From positions 1,778,501-1,842,500 of the forward strand of contig NZ_CP022222.1 in assembly GCF_009930815.1 (NCBI RefSeq): a stretch of 64,000 nt of DNA, in the 5' to 3' direction. Below are positions 8,358-16,628 of the stretch, piece by piece. The position numbers and the translations under genes are program-made. Positions within the stretch are counted from its first letter, which is position 1. Each line of letters starts with the position of its first letter. A model generated the notes under the pieces. That model was given only the letters and a program-made list of their open reading frames with translations, was not told the DNA's origin and searched no databases. The stretch comes from Bradyrhizobium sp. CCBAU 051011 (lineage in GTDB: Bacteria > Pseudomonadota > Alphaproteobacteria > Rhizobiales > Xanthobacteraceae).

Positions 8358-8669
8358 ATGGCATCGACCATTCGCGTGCGCGCTACTTCGAGCGGCGAGA
8401 CCACCGAGGTGCAGGCGCTGATCCAGCACCCGATGGATTCCGGCTTCGTCAAGGATTCCAAGGGCGAAATCATTCCGCCGCATTTCATCCAGCAACTAAC
8501 CTTCGAACATGACGGCAAGAACGTGTTCGCAGCCGATTGGGGCGGCGGCATTTCGAAGGATCCCTACGTCAAATTCACCTTCAAGGGCGGCAAGAAGGGC
8601 GACGAGCTGAAGATACGCTGGGTCGACAACAAGGGCGCGACCGACACCACCACGGCGAAGATCCAATGA
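8358..8669 (+). CDS. soxZ: SoxZ, SoxY partner
   Basis: A 103-residue immunoglobulin-like protein matching SoxZ in length and in the IQHPMDSGF, IPPHFIQ and ADWGGGISKDPY segments. It has no signal peptide and is expected to be exported as a complex with Tat-dependent SoxY. CAGGAGAG lies before ATG 8358. Its stop overlaps the soxA start (ATGA), so the two are translationally coupled. Confidence 0.95.
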   Translation: MASTIRVRATSSGETTEVQALIQHPMDSGFVKDSKGEIIPPHFIQQLTFEHDGKNVFAADWGGGISKDPYVKFTFKGGKKGDELKIRWVDNKGATDTTTAKIQ

Positions 8670-9532
8670 AGTTGCGATCCGCGATCTATCTGGCTTCCGC
8701 CGCGCTTTCGCTTGCGCTGTTGACGCTTGCCAGCACGCTGCCCTCTGATGCCGCCGACAAGGTCGATCCCGTCGCCGACGCCAATGCGTTCAGGAAATTC
8801 TTCACCGACAAATTCCCCAAGGTGAAGCTGGAAGACTTCGTCAATGGTCCCTACTCGATGAACGAGGACCTGTACAAGCAATGGCAGGAGAAGGAGCAGT
8901 TTCCGCCTTACGAGTTCTCGCTCGAAATGGGCAAGGAAATGTTCTCAAAGCCGTTCAAGAACGGCAAGACCTATGCCGATTGCTTCGCGAATGGCGGCAT
9001 CGGCGTCCGCCAGAACTACCCTTACTTCGACGAGAAGGAAGGCAAGGTCATCACGCTTGAGCTGGCGCTGAACCGCTGCCGCGAAGCCAACGGCGAAACG
9101 CCCTATTCCTATGTCAGGGACGAAATGGCGGCGCTGACCGCCTACATGGCCTTCACCTCGCGCGGCAAGCCGATGGACATCAAGATCCCGGACGATCCGC
9201 GGGCGCTCGCAGCCTACGAGGCCGGCAAGGAATATTTCTACACGCGCCGCGGCCAGCTCAACTTCTCCTGCGCTACCTGCCATGTGCAAAGCCCGGGCGA
9301 GCGCATCCGCGCCGAAATCCTGGCGCCCGCGCTCGGCATCGTCAATGCGATGCCGATCTACCGCTCGGAATGGAGCGGCATGGGCACCACCAGCCGGCGC
9401 TTCACCACCTGCAACAGCCAGATCCGCGGCGTGCCGCTCAGCCCGCAGGACGACGAATATCGCAACGTCGAATACTACCTGTCCTATGTCAGCAACGGGC
9501 TACCGATATCGGGGCCGGGAGCGCGGCCATGA
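8666..9532 (+). CDS. soxA: SoxA, cytochrome c subunit of SoxXA
   Basis: A 288-residue protein with a signal peptide (about 1-27). One haem motif, CATCH at 202-206, lies in the C-terminal domain. Cys249 in TTCNSQIRG is the persulfide-modified axial ligand of the active-site haem. The N-terminal domain has lost its haem motif and keeps two cysteines, Cys106 and Cys138, which in mono-haem SoxA proteins form a disulfide. SoxXA starts the Sox cycle by attaching thiosulfate to SoxY. The start is coupled to soxZ, and the stop overlaps the next gene. Confidence 0.93.
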   Translation: MKLRSAIYLASAALSLALLTLASTLPSDAADKVDPVADANAFRKFFTDKFPKVKLEDFVNGPYSMNEDLYKQWQEKEQFPPYEFSLEMGKEMFSKPFKNGKTYADCFANGGIGVRQNYPYFDEKEGKVITLELALNRCREANGETPYSYVRDEMAALTAYMAFTSRGKPMDIKIPDDPRALAAYEAGKEYFYTRRGQLNFSCATCHVQSPGERIRAEILAPALGIVNAMPIYRSEWSGMGTTSRRFTTCNSQIRGVPLSPQDDEYRNVEYYLSYVSNGLPISGPGARP

Positions 9533-9858
9533 GGAACTCGATGCCGAAATCCGCATTTGTCCCGATCCTGGTCTTGGCGCTGGTCGCGGCGGGCGTGACG
9601 AGTGCGCGCGCCGCAGGCTCGGAGGACGATTTCAAGGCGGCTTATGCTGCGGCTGAAGCCGCCAACAAGGAAGCCGGCAAGCTCCGCAATCAATGGACCA
9701 CCACGGCGAACACGCTGGCGGCGGCGAAGAAGGCGGCCGATGCTGGCGATTTCGACAAGGCCACCGCGTCGGCCAAGGAAGCCGAGGCCCTGGCCAAGGC
9801 TTCGATCTTCCAGGCCACCAGCGAGAAGACCCGCTGGAGAGACATGGAAATTCGCTAG
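9529..9858 (+). CDS. Small periplasmic protein, SoxK-like (SoxXA-binding)
   Basis: A 109-residue protein with a signal peptide ending near SARAAG, then an Ala/Lys-rich helical region: two helices with regular A-A-x-x-A spacing around NQWTTTANTL. Size, position directly after soxA (ATGA overlap) and composition resemble SoxK/SAXB, which binds SoxXA and raises its activity in some bacteria. It has no cysteine or haem motif. Alternatively it is an unrelated helical periplasmic protein; the context favours a Sox accessory role. Confidence 0.6.
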   Translation: MRNSMPKSAFVPILVLALVAAGVTSARAAGSEDDFKAAYAAAEAANKEAGKLRNQWTTTANTLAAAKKAADAGDFDKATASAKEAEALAKASIFQATSEKTRWRDMEIR

Positions 9859-9859
9859 A

Positions 9860-9904
9860 GCATGATCCGGAAAAGTGGAAACCGGTTTTCTGCCAAGATC
9901 ATGC
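9860..9904. repeat. GCATGATCCGGAAAAGTGG inverted repeat, copy 2
   Basis: The same family as 8287-8333, differing mainly in the central bases. It begins two bases after the stop of the SoxK-like gene and ends before the soxB ribosome-binding region. Confidence 0.85.
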
Positions 9905-9942
9905 CCTACAAGGAGACGCCGTTACGACGCGCGGAGACCCGC

Positions 9943-11691
9943 ATGACCATCCGCCGCCGCGATTTCCTGACGCTCGCGGGCGCCGCCACCCTGTCGGGCA
10001 GCCTGCCACGGCTGGCACGCGGCGCCGACAATGCGGGCGTCTACGATCTCGAACGCTTCGGCAACGCCCGCATCCTCCACATCACCGACGTGCACGCACA
10101 GCTCCGGCCGGTATTTTTCCGCGAACCGAGCGTCAATCTCGGCGTCGGCCCGATGCACGGCAACCCGCCGCATCTGGTCGGACGCGCCTTTCTCGACCGC
10201 TTCGGCATCCGGCCCGACAGTGCCGACGCCTACGCCTTCACCTGCGTCGAGTTCGAAAAGGCCGCCGGGCGGTTCGGCAAGCTCGGCGGTTTTGCTCATC
10301 TGAAGACGCTGATCGACCGGCTGCGCGGCGAGGTCTCGTCCGGGCGCTCCCTGCTGCTCGATGGCGGCGATCTCTGGCAGGGCACCGGCCTTGCCAATAC
10401 GCTGCAGGGCGCCGACATGGTGGATGCCGCCAACCTGCTCGGCATCGAGGCGATGACCGGCCATTGGGAATTCACCTATGGCGAAAAGGTGCTGCGCGCC
10501 AATCTCGAGCGCTTCAAGGGCGAATTCCTGGCGCAGAATGTCTTCCTCACCGAGGAAGCCGCCTTCAACGATGCCAAGGCGTTCGATCCGGCGTCGGGTC
10601 GCGTGTTCAAGCCATCCGTGATCAAAGAGATCGGCTCCTATCGCGTCGCCGTGATCGGACAGGCGTTCCCCTACGTGCCGATCGCCCACCCCAAGCGCTT
10701 TACGCCGGACTGGAAATTCGGCATCCGCGACGAAGAGCTGCAAAAGCTCGTCGACATGCATCGCAGCAACGACAAGGTCGATGCCGTTATTCTGCTCTCG
10801 CATAACGGCATGGATGTCGATCTCAAGCTCGCCAGCCGCGTCACCGGCATCGACGTCATTCTCGGCGGCCATACCCATGACGCCGTGCCGCAGCCGATTG
10901 CCGTGACCAACGCGGGCGGCACCACGCTCGTCACCAATGCCGGCTCGAACGGCAAGTTCCTGGCGGTACTCGATCTCGACCTCGGCAAGGGCAAGATCAA
11001 GGATGTGCGCTACCGGCTGCTGCCGGTGTTTTCGGAATTGCTGAAGCCCGATCCGGCGATGCAGGCGCTGATCGACAAGATTCGCGCGCCACATGCGGCG
11101 GCGCTGGACGAAAAGATGGCATCCGCCGACCGCCTGCTCTATCGCCGCGGCAATTTCAGCGGCAGCATGGATCAACTGATCTGCGACGCGCTGCTCGGTG
11201 AATTGAATGCCGAGATCGCGCTGTCGCCGGGGTTTCGCTGGGGGACCACCGCGCTGGCGGGCCAGCCGCTGACGATGGAAGACGTGATGGCGCAGACCGC
11301 CGTCACCTATCCCGAGACCTACGTCCAGACCATGACCGGCGGCCAGATCAGGGACGTGCTGGAGGACATCTGCGACAATCTCTTCAACACCGATCCCTAT
11401 TACCAGCAGGGCGGCGACATGGTGCGCGTCGGCGGGCTGCATTACACCTGCAGCCCGAACGAGACGGTGGGCAAGCGGATTTCCGATGTGAAGCTCGACA
11501 ACGGCCGTACGCTGGAGGCCGGCAAGCGCTACAAGGTCGCGGGCTGGGCTTCGGTCAACGAGCAGACCGGCGCGCCGATCTGGGATGTGGTCGCCAGGCA
11601 TCTGAGATCGGGCAAGCCGCCGAACCGGGCCGCGCCGGGCGTCACGCTGAAAGGCGTTGACGGCAATCCGGGCATTGCCGGACAGGCATGA
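9943..11691 (+). CDS. soxB: SoxB, dimanganese thiosulfohydrolase
   Basis: A 582-residue member of the 5'-nucleotidase/metallophosphatase superfamily. The Tat signal IRRRDFLTLAGA sits at the N terminus. Metal-binding motifs appear in the expected order: ITDVHAQLRP, LDGGDLWQGTG, MTGHWEFTYG, LLSHNGMD and GGHTHDAVP. SoxB hydrolyses the sulfone group of SoxY-bound thiosulfate and releases sulfate. ATG 9943 puts the Tat motif at the N terminus and has GGAG eight bases upstream; the frame is open to 9862 through the repeat. The stop overlaps the next start (ATGA). Confidence 0.95.
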   Translation: MTIRRRDFLTLAGAATLSGSLPRLARGADNAGVYDLERFGNARILHITDVHAQLRPVFFREPSVNLGVGPMHGNPPHLVGRAFLDRFGIRPDSADAYAFTCVEFEKAAGRFGKLGGFAHLKTLIDRLRGEVSSGRSLLLDGGDLWQGTGLANTLQGADMVDAANLLGIEAMTGHWEFTYGEKVLRANLERFKGEFLAQNVFLTEEAAFNDAKAFDPASGRVFKPSVIKEIGSYRVAVIGQAFPYVPIAHPKRFTPDWKFGIRDEELQKLVDMHRSNDKVDAVILLSHNGMDVDLKLASRVTGIDVILGGHTHDAVPQPIAVTNAGGTTLVTNAGSNGKFLAVLDLDLGKGKIKDVRYRLLPVFSELLKPDPAMQALIDKIRAPHAAALDEKMASADRLLYRRGNFSGSMDQLICDALLGELNAEIALSPGFRWGTTALAGQPLTMEDVMAQTAVTYPETYVQTMTGGQIRDVLEDICDNLFNTDPYYQQGGDMVRVGGLHYTCSPNETVGKRISDVKLDNGRTLEAGKRYKVAGWASVNEQTGAPIWDVVARHLRSGKPPNRAAPGVTLKGVDGNPGIAGQA

Positions 11692-12149
11692 CCGCCTTTT
11701 CAACCATGCTTCGCGCGACGGCCGCGGCGCTTCTGATCGCAGCCGCCGCACCTGACGCCCGCGCCCAGCAGACGCCGCTGCAGGACAAGCCGTTTGCCGA
11801 ACACAAGATCGTGCTGCAGCTCTCCGATAACGACGCGCGCAAGCAGGGACTCGTGCTCAGCGTCGCCAGCAATCTCATGAAGCACTACGACCCCGACAAG
11901 GTCGCGATCGAGATCGTCGCGTTCGGTCCCGGCATCGACCTGCTGCGCCCGGAAAATCCCAATCGCAAGATGGTCGAGAGCCTGGTCGCGCAAGGCGCGC
12001 GCTTCGATATCTGCCTCAACACCGTCGATACGCTCGAACGCGAGAACGGCAAGCGGCCTGAATTCATTGCCGCGGCAACGCCGGTGCAGGTCGGCGTGGC
12101 GCAGATTCTGTTTTTGACGGAGAACGGATATACGCTGGTGAGGCCGTGA
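11688..12149 (+). CDS. Periplasmic DsrE-family protein
   Basis: A 153-residue protein with a signal peptide (cleavage near DARAQQ). The DsrE/DsrF-like core includes HKIVLQLSDND, the LSVASNLMKHY helix and a DICLNTVDT segment whose Cys is a candidate sulfur-carrying residue. DsrE-like proteins shuttle sulfane sulfur between enzymes. Coupling to soxB suggests handling of sulfur released in the periplasm. It is the last gene of the sox run; an inverted repeat follows. Confidence 0.75.
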   Translation: MTAFSTMLRATAAALLIAAAAPDARAQQTPLQDKPFAEHKIVLQLSDNDARKQGLVLSVASNLMKHYDPDKVAIEIVAFGPGIDLLRPENPNRKMVESLVAQGARFDICLNTVDTLERENGKRPEFIAAATPVQVGVAQILFLTENGYTLVRP

Positions 12150-12191
12150 CGCGCGTCGTCACTGCGAGCGAGCAGATCGATGCTGCCTCAC

Positions 12192-12269
12192 TGTCATTGC
12201 GAGCGAAGCGAAGCAATCCATCTATCCCTGCGCTGCGGCATGGATTGCTTCGCTTCGCTCGCAATGACA
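12192..12269. repeat. TGTCATTGCGAGCGAAGC inverted repeat with perfect 29-base arms
   Basis: The left arm (12192-12220) and right arm (12241-12269) are exact reverse complements around a 20-base loop. The same family, with a longer and less perfect centre, occurs at 63474-63583. It may act as a bidirectional structure ending the sox transcript. Confidence 0.9.
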
Positions 12270-12396
12270 GGGGCGAGCCCCAAGGCGTAAAACTTCTTCG
12301 ACAAGGTCGCTTCTTATAGATGAAAGTTGTTTGAGAAGGCCGTCAAATTAGAATAATATCCTGCCCGAGGCTCGGATTGAGAGCGCGGCAGCAACC

Positions 12397-13437
12397 ATGA
12401 TCTTTCGCCAACTATTCGACAGCGTTTCCGGCACCTACAGCTACCTGCTGGCGAGCCGCGCCGGCGGCGAAGCGCTGATCCTCGATCCCGTGCTGGAAAA
12501 AGCGGACCGCTACTGCCAGCTCCTGCGCGAACTCGACCTGCGGCTGGTGAAGGCGGTCGATACCCATCTGCATGCCGATCACGTCACGGGCCTTGGCGAA
12601 CTGCGCGACCGCACCCAGTGCATCACCATCATGGGCGAGCAGAGCAAGGCCGACGTGGTCTCGATGCGGGTTTCCGACGGCGACAAGGTGACGATCGAGG
12701 GGCTGTGCCTCGATGTCATGTACACGCCCGGGCATACCGACGATTCCTATAGTTACCTGATGGGCGATCGCGTCTTCACCGGCGACACGCTCTTGATCCG
12801 CGGCACCGGCCGCACCGATTTCCAGAACGGCTCTTCCCGTGCGCAGTATGAATCGATCTTCAATCGTCTGCTGAAACTGCCCGAGGAGACGCTGGTGTTC
12901 CCCGCCCATGACTACAAGGGCGATACGGTTTCCACCATCGGCGAGGAGAAGCGCTACAATCCGCGGCTGCAGGTCCGCAATGTCGACGAATATATCGAGT
13001 TGATGGCCAACCTGAAGCTGCCGAACCCGAAGATGATGGACGTCGCGGTGCCCGCCAACATGCATGTCGGCCTGCATCAGGAGGAGCTTGCCAAGCAGGG
13101 GCTGGCGCTCTCTGCTGGCGACGCCATCAACAGTCTCGGTCGGCCCGATATCCTCTTGGTCGATCTGCGCGAAGCGAGCGAACGCGCCAAGCACGGTACG
13201 ATCGCGGGCGCGCTGCATGCGCCCTACCCTGGTATCTCCGAGAGCCTCAAGCCCGGCGGCATGCTCCGCGAAGTCGCCGCCGCCACCGGCCGCCGCGTGG
13301 TGTTCTTCTGCGCCTTCGGCGAGCGCTCGGCGATGGCGGTGGCCGCCGCGAAGAATGCGGGCCTTGTTAACACCGCGCATATCGAAGGCGGCATCGACGC
13401 ATGGAAGAAGATCGGCGGGCCGGTAGTGATGGGGTGA
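12397..13437 (+). CDS. blh: Persulfide dioxygenase-rhodanese fusion (ETHE1/Blh type)
   Basis: A 346-residue protein with two domains. Residues 1-230 are a metallo-beta-lactamase fold with the metal motif THLHADH (His57, His59, Asp61, His62), plus TPGHTDDSY and VFPAHDYKG, as in ETHE1 persulfide dioxygenases. Residues about 245-345 are a rhodanese domain with catalytic Cys305 in FFCAFGERS. The dioxygenase oxidises glutathione persulfide to sulfite, and the rhodanese can move sulfane sulfur between thiosulfate and glutathione. Blh genes are often under BigR, and the BigR-like gene is close by. It has its own AT-rich upstream region. Confidence 0.88.
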   Translation: MIFRQLFDSVSGTYSYLLASRAGGEALILDPVLEKADRYCQLLRELDLRLVKAVDTHLHADHVTGLGELRDRTQCITIMGEQSKADVVSMRVSDGDKVTIEGLCLDVMYTPGHTDDSYSYLMGDRVFTGDTLLIRGTGRTDFQNGSSRAQYESIFNRLLKLPEETLVFPAHDYKGDTVSTIGEEKRYNPRLQVRNVDEYIELMANLKLPNPKMMDVAVPANMHVGLHQEELAKQGLALSAGDAINSLGRPDILLVDLREASERAKHGTIAGALHAPYPGISESLKPGGMLREVAAATGRRVVFFCAFGERSAMAVAAAKNAGLVNTAHIEGGIDAWKKIGGPVVMG

Positions 13438-13446
13438 GGTTTTATC

Positions 13447-13524
13447 GTAGCCCGGATGGAGCGAAGCGAAATCCGGGACGCCGCGAAAAGATTCCCGGAT
13501 TGCGCTTCGCTCCATCCGGGCTAC
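13447..13524. repeat. GTAGCCCGGATGGAGCGAAGCG inverted repeat, copy 1
   Basis: The arms GTAGCCCGGATGGAGCGAAGCG and its reverse complement are separated by inner ATCCGGG/CCCGGAT pairing. It sits between the convergent blh and btuF genes. A second copy is at 24956-25041. Confidence 0.9.
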
Positions 13525-13528
13525 AAAT

Positions 13529-14359
13529 TTACTTTCCTACCCGCTTCAATTCCGCCGTCAGAGCGTCGAGCGCATCCGCCAACAACACGCCGCCGCACTC
13601 GGTCATGCGCTCCGGGATCACGATACGCTTTGCGGGCGGATAGAAGCGCTCCAACGCCGGATGCAGCAGGAAGGCCTGACCGTCATCGCGCGCGACATCG
13701 CCGGCCTGCGAAACCACAAGGAAATCGGGCCGCAAATTCACGATCGCCTCCAGCGAAGCAAAGCCGCCGAAGGCAAAACCAAGATCGCCGGCCGCGCTGC
13801 GCAGCCCGGTTTCGGCCAGCAGCGAACCGACAAAACTGTCGCTGCCCGCCACCCAGCCTCGTCGCGACAGCGGCAGCACGCGATAATGCCGCTCCGAAAC
13901 AGCCTGACGGGCGCGCGCAAGCGCAGCGTCAAGCCGCGCGATTTCCGCCGCCGCGCGATCGGGATGCCCGGTGATGTCGCCGGCCTCGCGGATCTGCTGC
14001 CTCGCTTCATCGAGGGTTCGCGGCACGGCGAGTTCGGCAAGACGAAGCCCTTTCGCCTTCAACAACTCCCGTGTCGAGCGCTTGTCAAACGCGCTGGCGA
14101 CGACGATGTCGGGCTTTATCAGCAGCACGTCCTCGGCTCCGCCCGATAGCACCGGATAGCGGCTGAGGTCGCCCGCCTGCGATTGCCAGCCGTCGCGAGA
14201 GAACCGGCTCAATCCCAGGATCTGGTGGGGGTCCGCGAGCATCAGCACCAATTGATCGGTGCAGACATTCATCGACACCAGGCGCGGCAGATTGGCGGCA
14301 GGCGCTGTACCCGGCAACCCAAGCGCCATCGCCACCGCTAAAAGTGCCGGCCGCCGCAT
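13529..14359 (-). CDS. btuF: Periplasmic cobalamin-binding protein of an ABC importer (BtuF-like)
   Basis: A 276-residue class III solute-binding protein. The signal peptide ends near APAAN, followed by two lobes: LVSMNVCTDQLVLML early in lobe 1 and a long linking helix around 115-150. The fold serves both vitamin B12 and iron chelates. Cobalamin is favoured by the neighbouring cobalamin riboswitch and TonB receptor. It is the last gene of a leftward three-gene operon; its start touches the ATPase stop. Confidence 0.78.
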   Translation of the reverse strand: MRRPALLAVAMALGLPGTAPAANLPRLVSMNVCTDQLVLMLADPHQILGLSRFSRDGWQSQAGDLSRYPVLSGGAEDVLLIKPDIVVASAFDKRSTRELLKAKGLRLAELAVPRTLDEARQQIREAGDITGHPDRAAAEIARLDAALARARQAVSERHYRVLPLSRRGWVAGSDSFVGSLLAETGLRSAAGDLGFAFGGFASLEAIVNLRPDFLVVSQAGDVARDDGQAFLLHPALERFYPPAKRIVIPERMTECGGVLLADALDALTAELKRVGK

Positions 14360-15141
14360 CAGACATCCGCCCAGGGCACGATCACCGCCTCGCGCTGATA
14401 CTCCGCGCGATAGGCCGAGATCCGGAACACATCCGCCATCACCTGTTCGGACAGCGCCTCTGCCGGGGCGCCCTGCGACACCAGCCGGCCTTCGCGCAGC
14501 ACCAGCACATGGTCGGCAAATCGCGCGGCGAGCCCAAGATCGTGCGTTACCACGATGACCAGCACGCCCTTGTCGGCGGTCGCGCGCAAATTCTGCATCA
14601 CGTCGATCTGGTGCCGCGGGTCGAGCGAGGCGGTAGGCTCGTCGGCCAGGATGACCGGCGCCTCCACCGCCAGCGCGCGGGCCAGCGCGACGCGGCTGCG
14701 CTCGCCGCCCGAGAGTTCGGTGACGCGGCGATCGCTGAATTCGAGCACGTCGACCGCCTGCATCGCACGCAGCACGGCCTCCGCGTCCTTCGGCGACAGC
14801 CGTGCCGGATCGGTCGCGCCATGCGGATAGCGGCCGAGTGCTACGATATCGCGCGCCGGCAGCGGCCAGTGCACGACATGCCCCTGCGGCAGGTAGCCAA
14901 AGCGTTTTGCGCGCTCGCGCAGCGGAAGCGTGGCCAGTGTTTGACCGCCGATCGCGATCTCGCCTTCGGACGGGATCAGCCCGGCCAACGAGCGCAACAG
15001 CGTGGTCTTGCCGGCGCCGTTCGGCCCGACCAGGGCAACCAGATGTCCCGCGTCAAGCGCGAGCGAAACGTCAGTCAGCACGACGCGGCCGGCGAGCCGC
15101 ACGCCTAACTCCCTTGCGCTCAGCAATGATGTCTCGCTCAT
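14359..15141 (-). CDS. btuD: ABC transporter ATPase, FecE/BtuD type
   Basis: A 260-residue nucleotide-binding protein with Walker A GPNGAGKTTLL, the Q-loop region GYLPQG, signature LSGGERSRVALARAL, Walker B VILADEPTASLD and the switch His in VVTHDLG. It energises import through the adjacent permease. Its start overlaps the permease stop by four bases (ATGA). The order permease, ATPase, binding protein fits a single transport operon. Confidence 0.85.
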   Translation of the reverse strand: MSETSLLSARELGVRLAGRVVLTDVSLALDAGHLVALVGPNGAGKTTLLRSLAGLIPSEGEIAIGGQTLATLPLRERAKRFGYLPQGHVVHWPLPARDIVALGRYPHGATDPARLSPKDAEAVLRAMQAVDVLEFSDRRVTELSGGERSRVALARALAVEAPVILADEPTASLDPRHQIDVMQNLRATADKGVLVIVVTHDLGLAARFADHVLVLREGRLVSQGAPAEALSEQVMADVFRISAYRAEYQREAVIVPWADV

Positions 15142-16181
15142 GCAACGCCTCCGCTGAGCGCGCGGCGTTCGCGCATGATCAGATAGAGAAAGAACGGTAC
15201 GCCGATAATCGAGGTCAGCACGCCGACCTTGATATCCGAGGTCGAGGGAATGATGCGCACCGCGATATCGGCCGCGAGCAGCAGCGCCGAGCCAGCAAGC
15301 GCGCTCGGGATCAACAGCCGCCCCGGATCGTGACCGATCACGGGCCGCATCAGATGGGGCGCGACCAGGCCGATGAAACCGATGGTGCCGGTAACCGCGA
15401 CCGCACCGCCGACGCCGAGTGCGACGCCCGAGATCACGAACAGCCGGAGGCGGCCGACATCGACGCCGAGGCTTTGCGCGGTTTCCTCGCCGAGACTGAG
15501 CGCGCGAAAGGCATGGCGCTGGCTGAACAGCATGATCGCGCCGGCAATGATGAAGGGAAACGCCAGCATCACATGCTGAAAACTGCGGTCCTCCAGCGAG
15601 CCCAACAGCCAGAACGCGATCTCCAGCACCACGAAGGGATTGCTGGAGAGGTTCATCACCAGCGCGGTGGCAGCACCCGCGAAACTCGATATCGCGAGCC
15701 CCGAGAGGATGAGGATCAGCAGCCCGGCATTGCGGCCGGCGATGGTGAGCAGCACAAACACCGAACCGAAGGCCGCAGCGATCGCCGCAACCGGCAGCGC
15801 GTAGGAGCGCACATCGGCCAGCCCCAGCGCAATCACCAGCACGGCGCCGAAGGCGGCCGATTGCGGCGCGCCGAACAACGAGGGCGAGGCCAGTGGATTG
15901 CGGAGCAAGCCTTGCAGCGAAGCGCCCGACAGGCCAAGAATAGCGCCGATCGCGAGCGCCAGCAGCGTGCGCGGCAGGCGGATCTCCCGCACGATCACCT
16001 GCGATACGTCGCTGCCGGCGCCCAACAGCGCTTGCACCACTGAAAGCGGCGACAGCCGCACCGGCCCGATGCCAAGCGAGATCAGCATCAGGAACACAAC
16101 GAGGACGGAAAGCGCCGCCACCGCGCCGATCCGCCGGCGCGTGGCAATCTCGTTGGTCAGGGTTACGGCCTCAACACTCAT
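15138..16181 (-). CDS. btuC: ABC transporter permease, FecCD/BtuC family
   Basis: A 347-residue inner-membrane protein with about ten hydrophobic segments and the FecCD motifs RLPRTLLALAIGAILGLSGASLQGLLRNPLA and GFIGLVAPHLMRP in outline. It forms the translocation channel for the binding protein cargo. ATG 16181 is used; longer frames would extend through the divergent promoter and riboswitch. It is transcribed away from the cobalamin receptor gene. Confidence 0.85.
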   Translation of the reverse strand: MSVEAVTLTNEIATRRRIGAVAALSVLVVFLMLISLGIGPVRLSPLSVVQALLGAGSDVSQVIVREIRLPRTLLALAIGAILGLSGASLQGLLRNPLASPSLFGAPQSAAFGAVLVIALGLADVRSYALPVAAIAAAFGSVFVLLTIAGRNAGLLILILSGLAISSFAGAATALVMNLSSNPFVVLEIAFWLLGSLEDRSFQHVMLAFPFIIAGAIMLFSQRHAFRALSLGEETAQSLGVDVGRLRLFVISGVALGVGGAVAVTGTIGFIGLVAPHLMRPVIGHDPGRLLIPSALAGSALLLAADIAVRIIPSTSDIKVGVLTSIIGVPFFLYLIMRERRALSGGVA

Positions 16182-16294
16182 CGATCGTCCTAAAGCAGTT
16201 TTGCCCGCTCCGGTACAGACGGTCGGGCACGCGTGCTCATGCGGCAAAAATAGCGCACTCGTCCAGTAGGGATCGCTCGGCGCGCTGGGGCGGA

Positions 16295-16324
16295 TTGACT
16301 CAGACTTTGACAGACTTCTACCAT
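16295..16324 (+). promoter_or_regulatory. Candidate promoter of the cobalamin receptor transcript
   Basis: TTGACT (16295-16300) and TACCAT (16319-16324) are spaced by 18 bases and would start transcription just before the riboswitch. This is a visual match to a sigma-70-type consensus only. Confidence 0.4.
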
Positions 16325-16331
16325 AGTTCCC

Positions 16332-16510
16332 GACGGTTCCCGTTTTGGGGATCAAAAGGGAATGCGGTGCGGGGAAAATCCCCCAATTCCGCGGCTGCCC
16401 CCGCAACTGTAAGCGGCGAATCCTTCGTCACACGCCACTGGGCTCTCGGTCCTGGGAAGGCGACGATGGGGTAACGACCCGCGAGCCAGGAGACCTGCCG
16501 TCAGCCGTGG
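16332..16510 (+). promoter_or_regulatory. Cobalamin riboswitch
   Basis: The segment has the conserved order of an AdoCbl-binding leader: GGTTCCC...AAAAGGGAATGCGGTG at the 5' side, the CCCCCGCAACTGTAAG core, GCCACTGGG, GGGAAGGCGA, then the B12 box AGCCAGGAGACCTGCCG. It lies about 120 bases upstream of the receptor start. When coenzyme B12 binds, such elements shut down expression of the downstream gene. Boundaries are approximate. Confidence 0.95.
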
Positions 16511-16628
16511 TCACACGCGAAGATGTCGGTCGGGGAGTACAGACATTAGCTTCACCTAAGCTCGGTTAGCATACGGTGAGACTTGGTTCGCTGTGACGTG
16601 CCACTGACGTCATACCGAGGTCTGAACC

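Noticed and set aside
9922..11751. Long antisense frame of about 609 codons opposite soxB
   Set aside because: It mirrors soxB almost exactly, a known effect of high third-position GC. soxB has all expected motifs and the antisense product is a His/Arg-rich sequence without any domain.
12340..12396. Shared AAATTAG motif upstream of blh (12345-12351) and between the ArsR gene and soxC (5309-5315) as a common regulator site
   Set aside because: Only seven bases agree and the palindrome at 5296-5311 is not repeated at blh, so it is too weak to call.
16182..16406. N-terminal extension of the BtuC-like permease
   Set aside because: It would translate the antisense of the receptor promoter and riboswitch and lacks a ribosome-binding site. 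ATG 16181 gives the normal family length.
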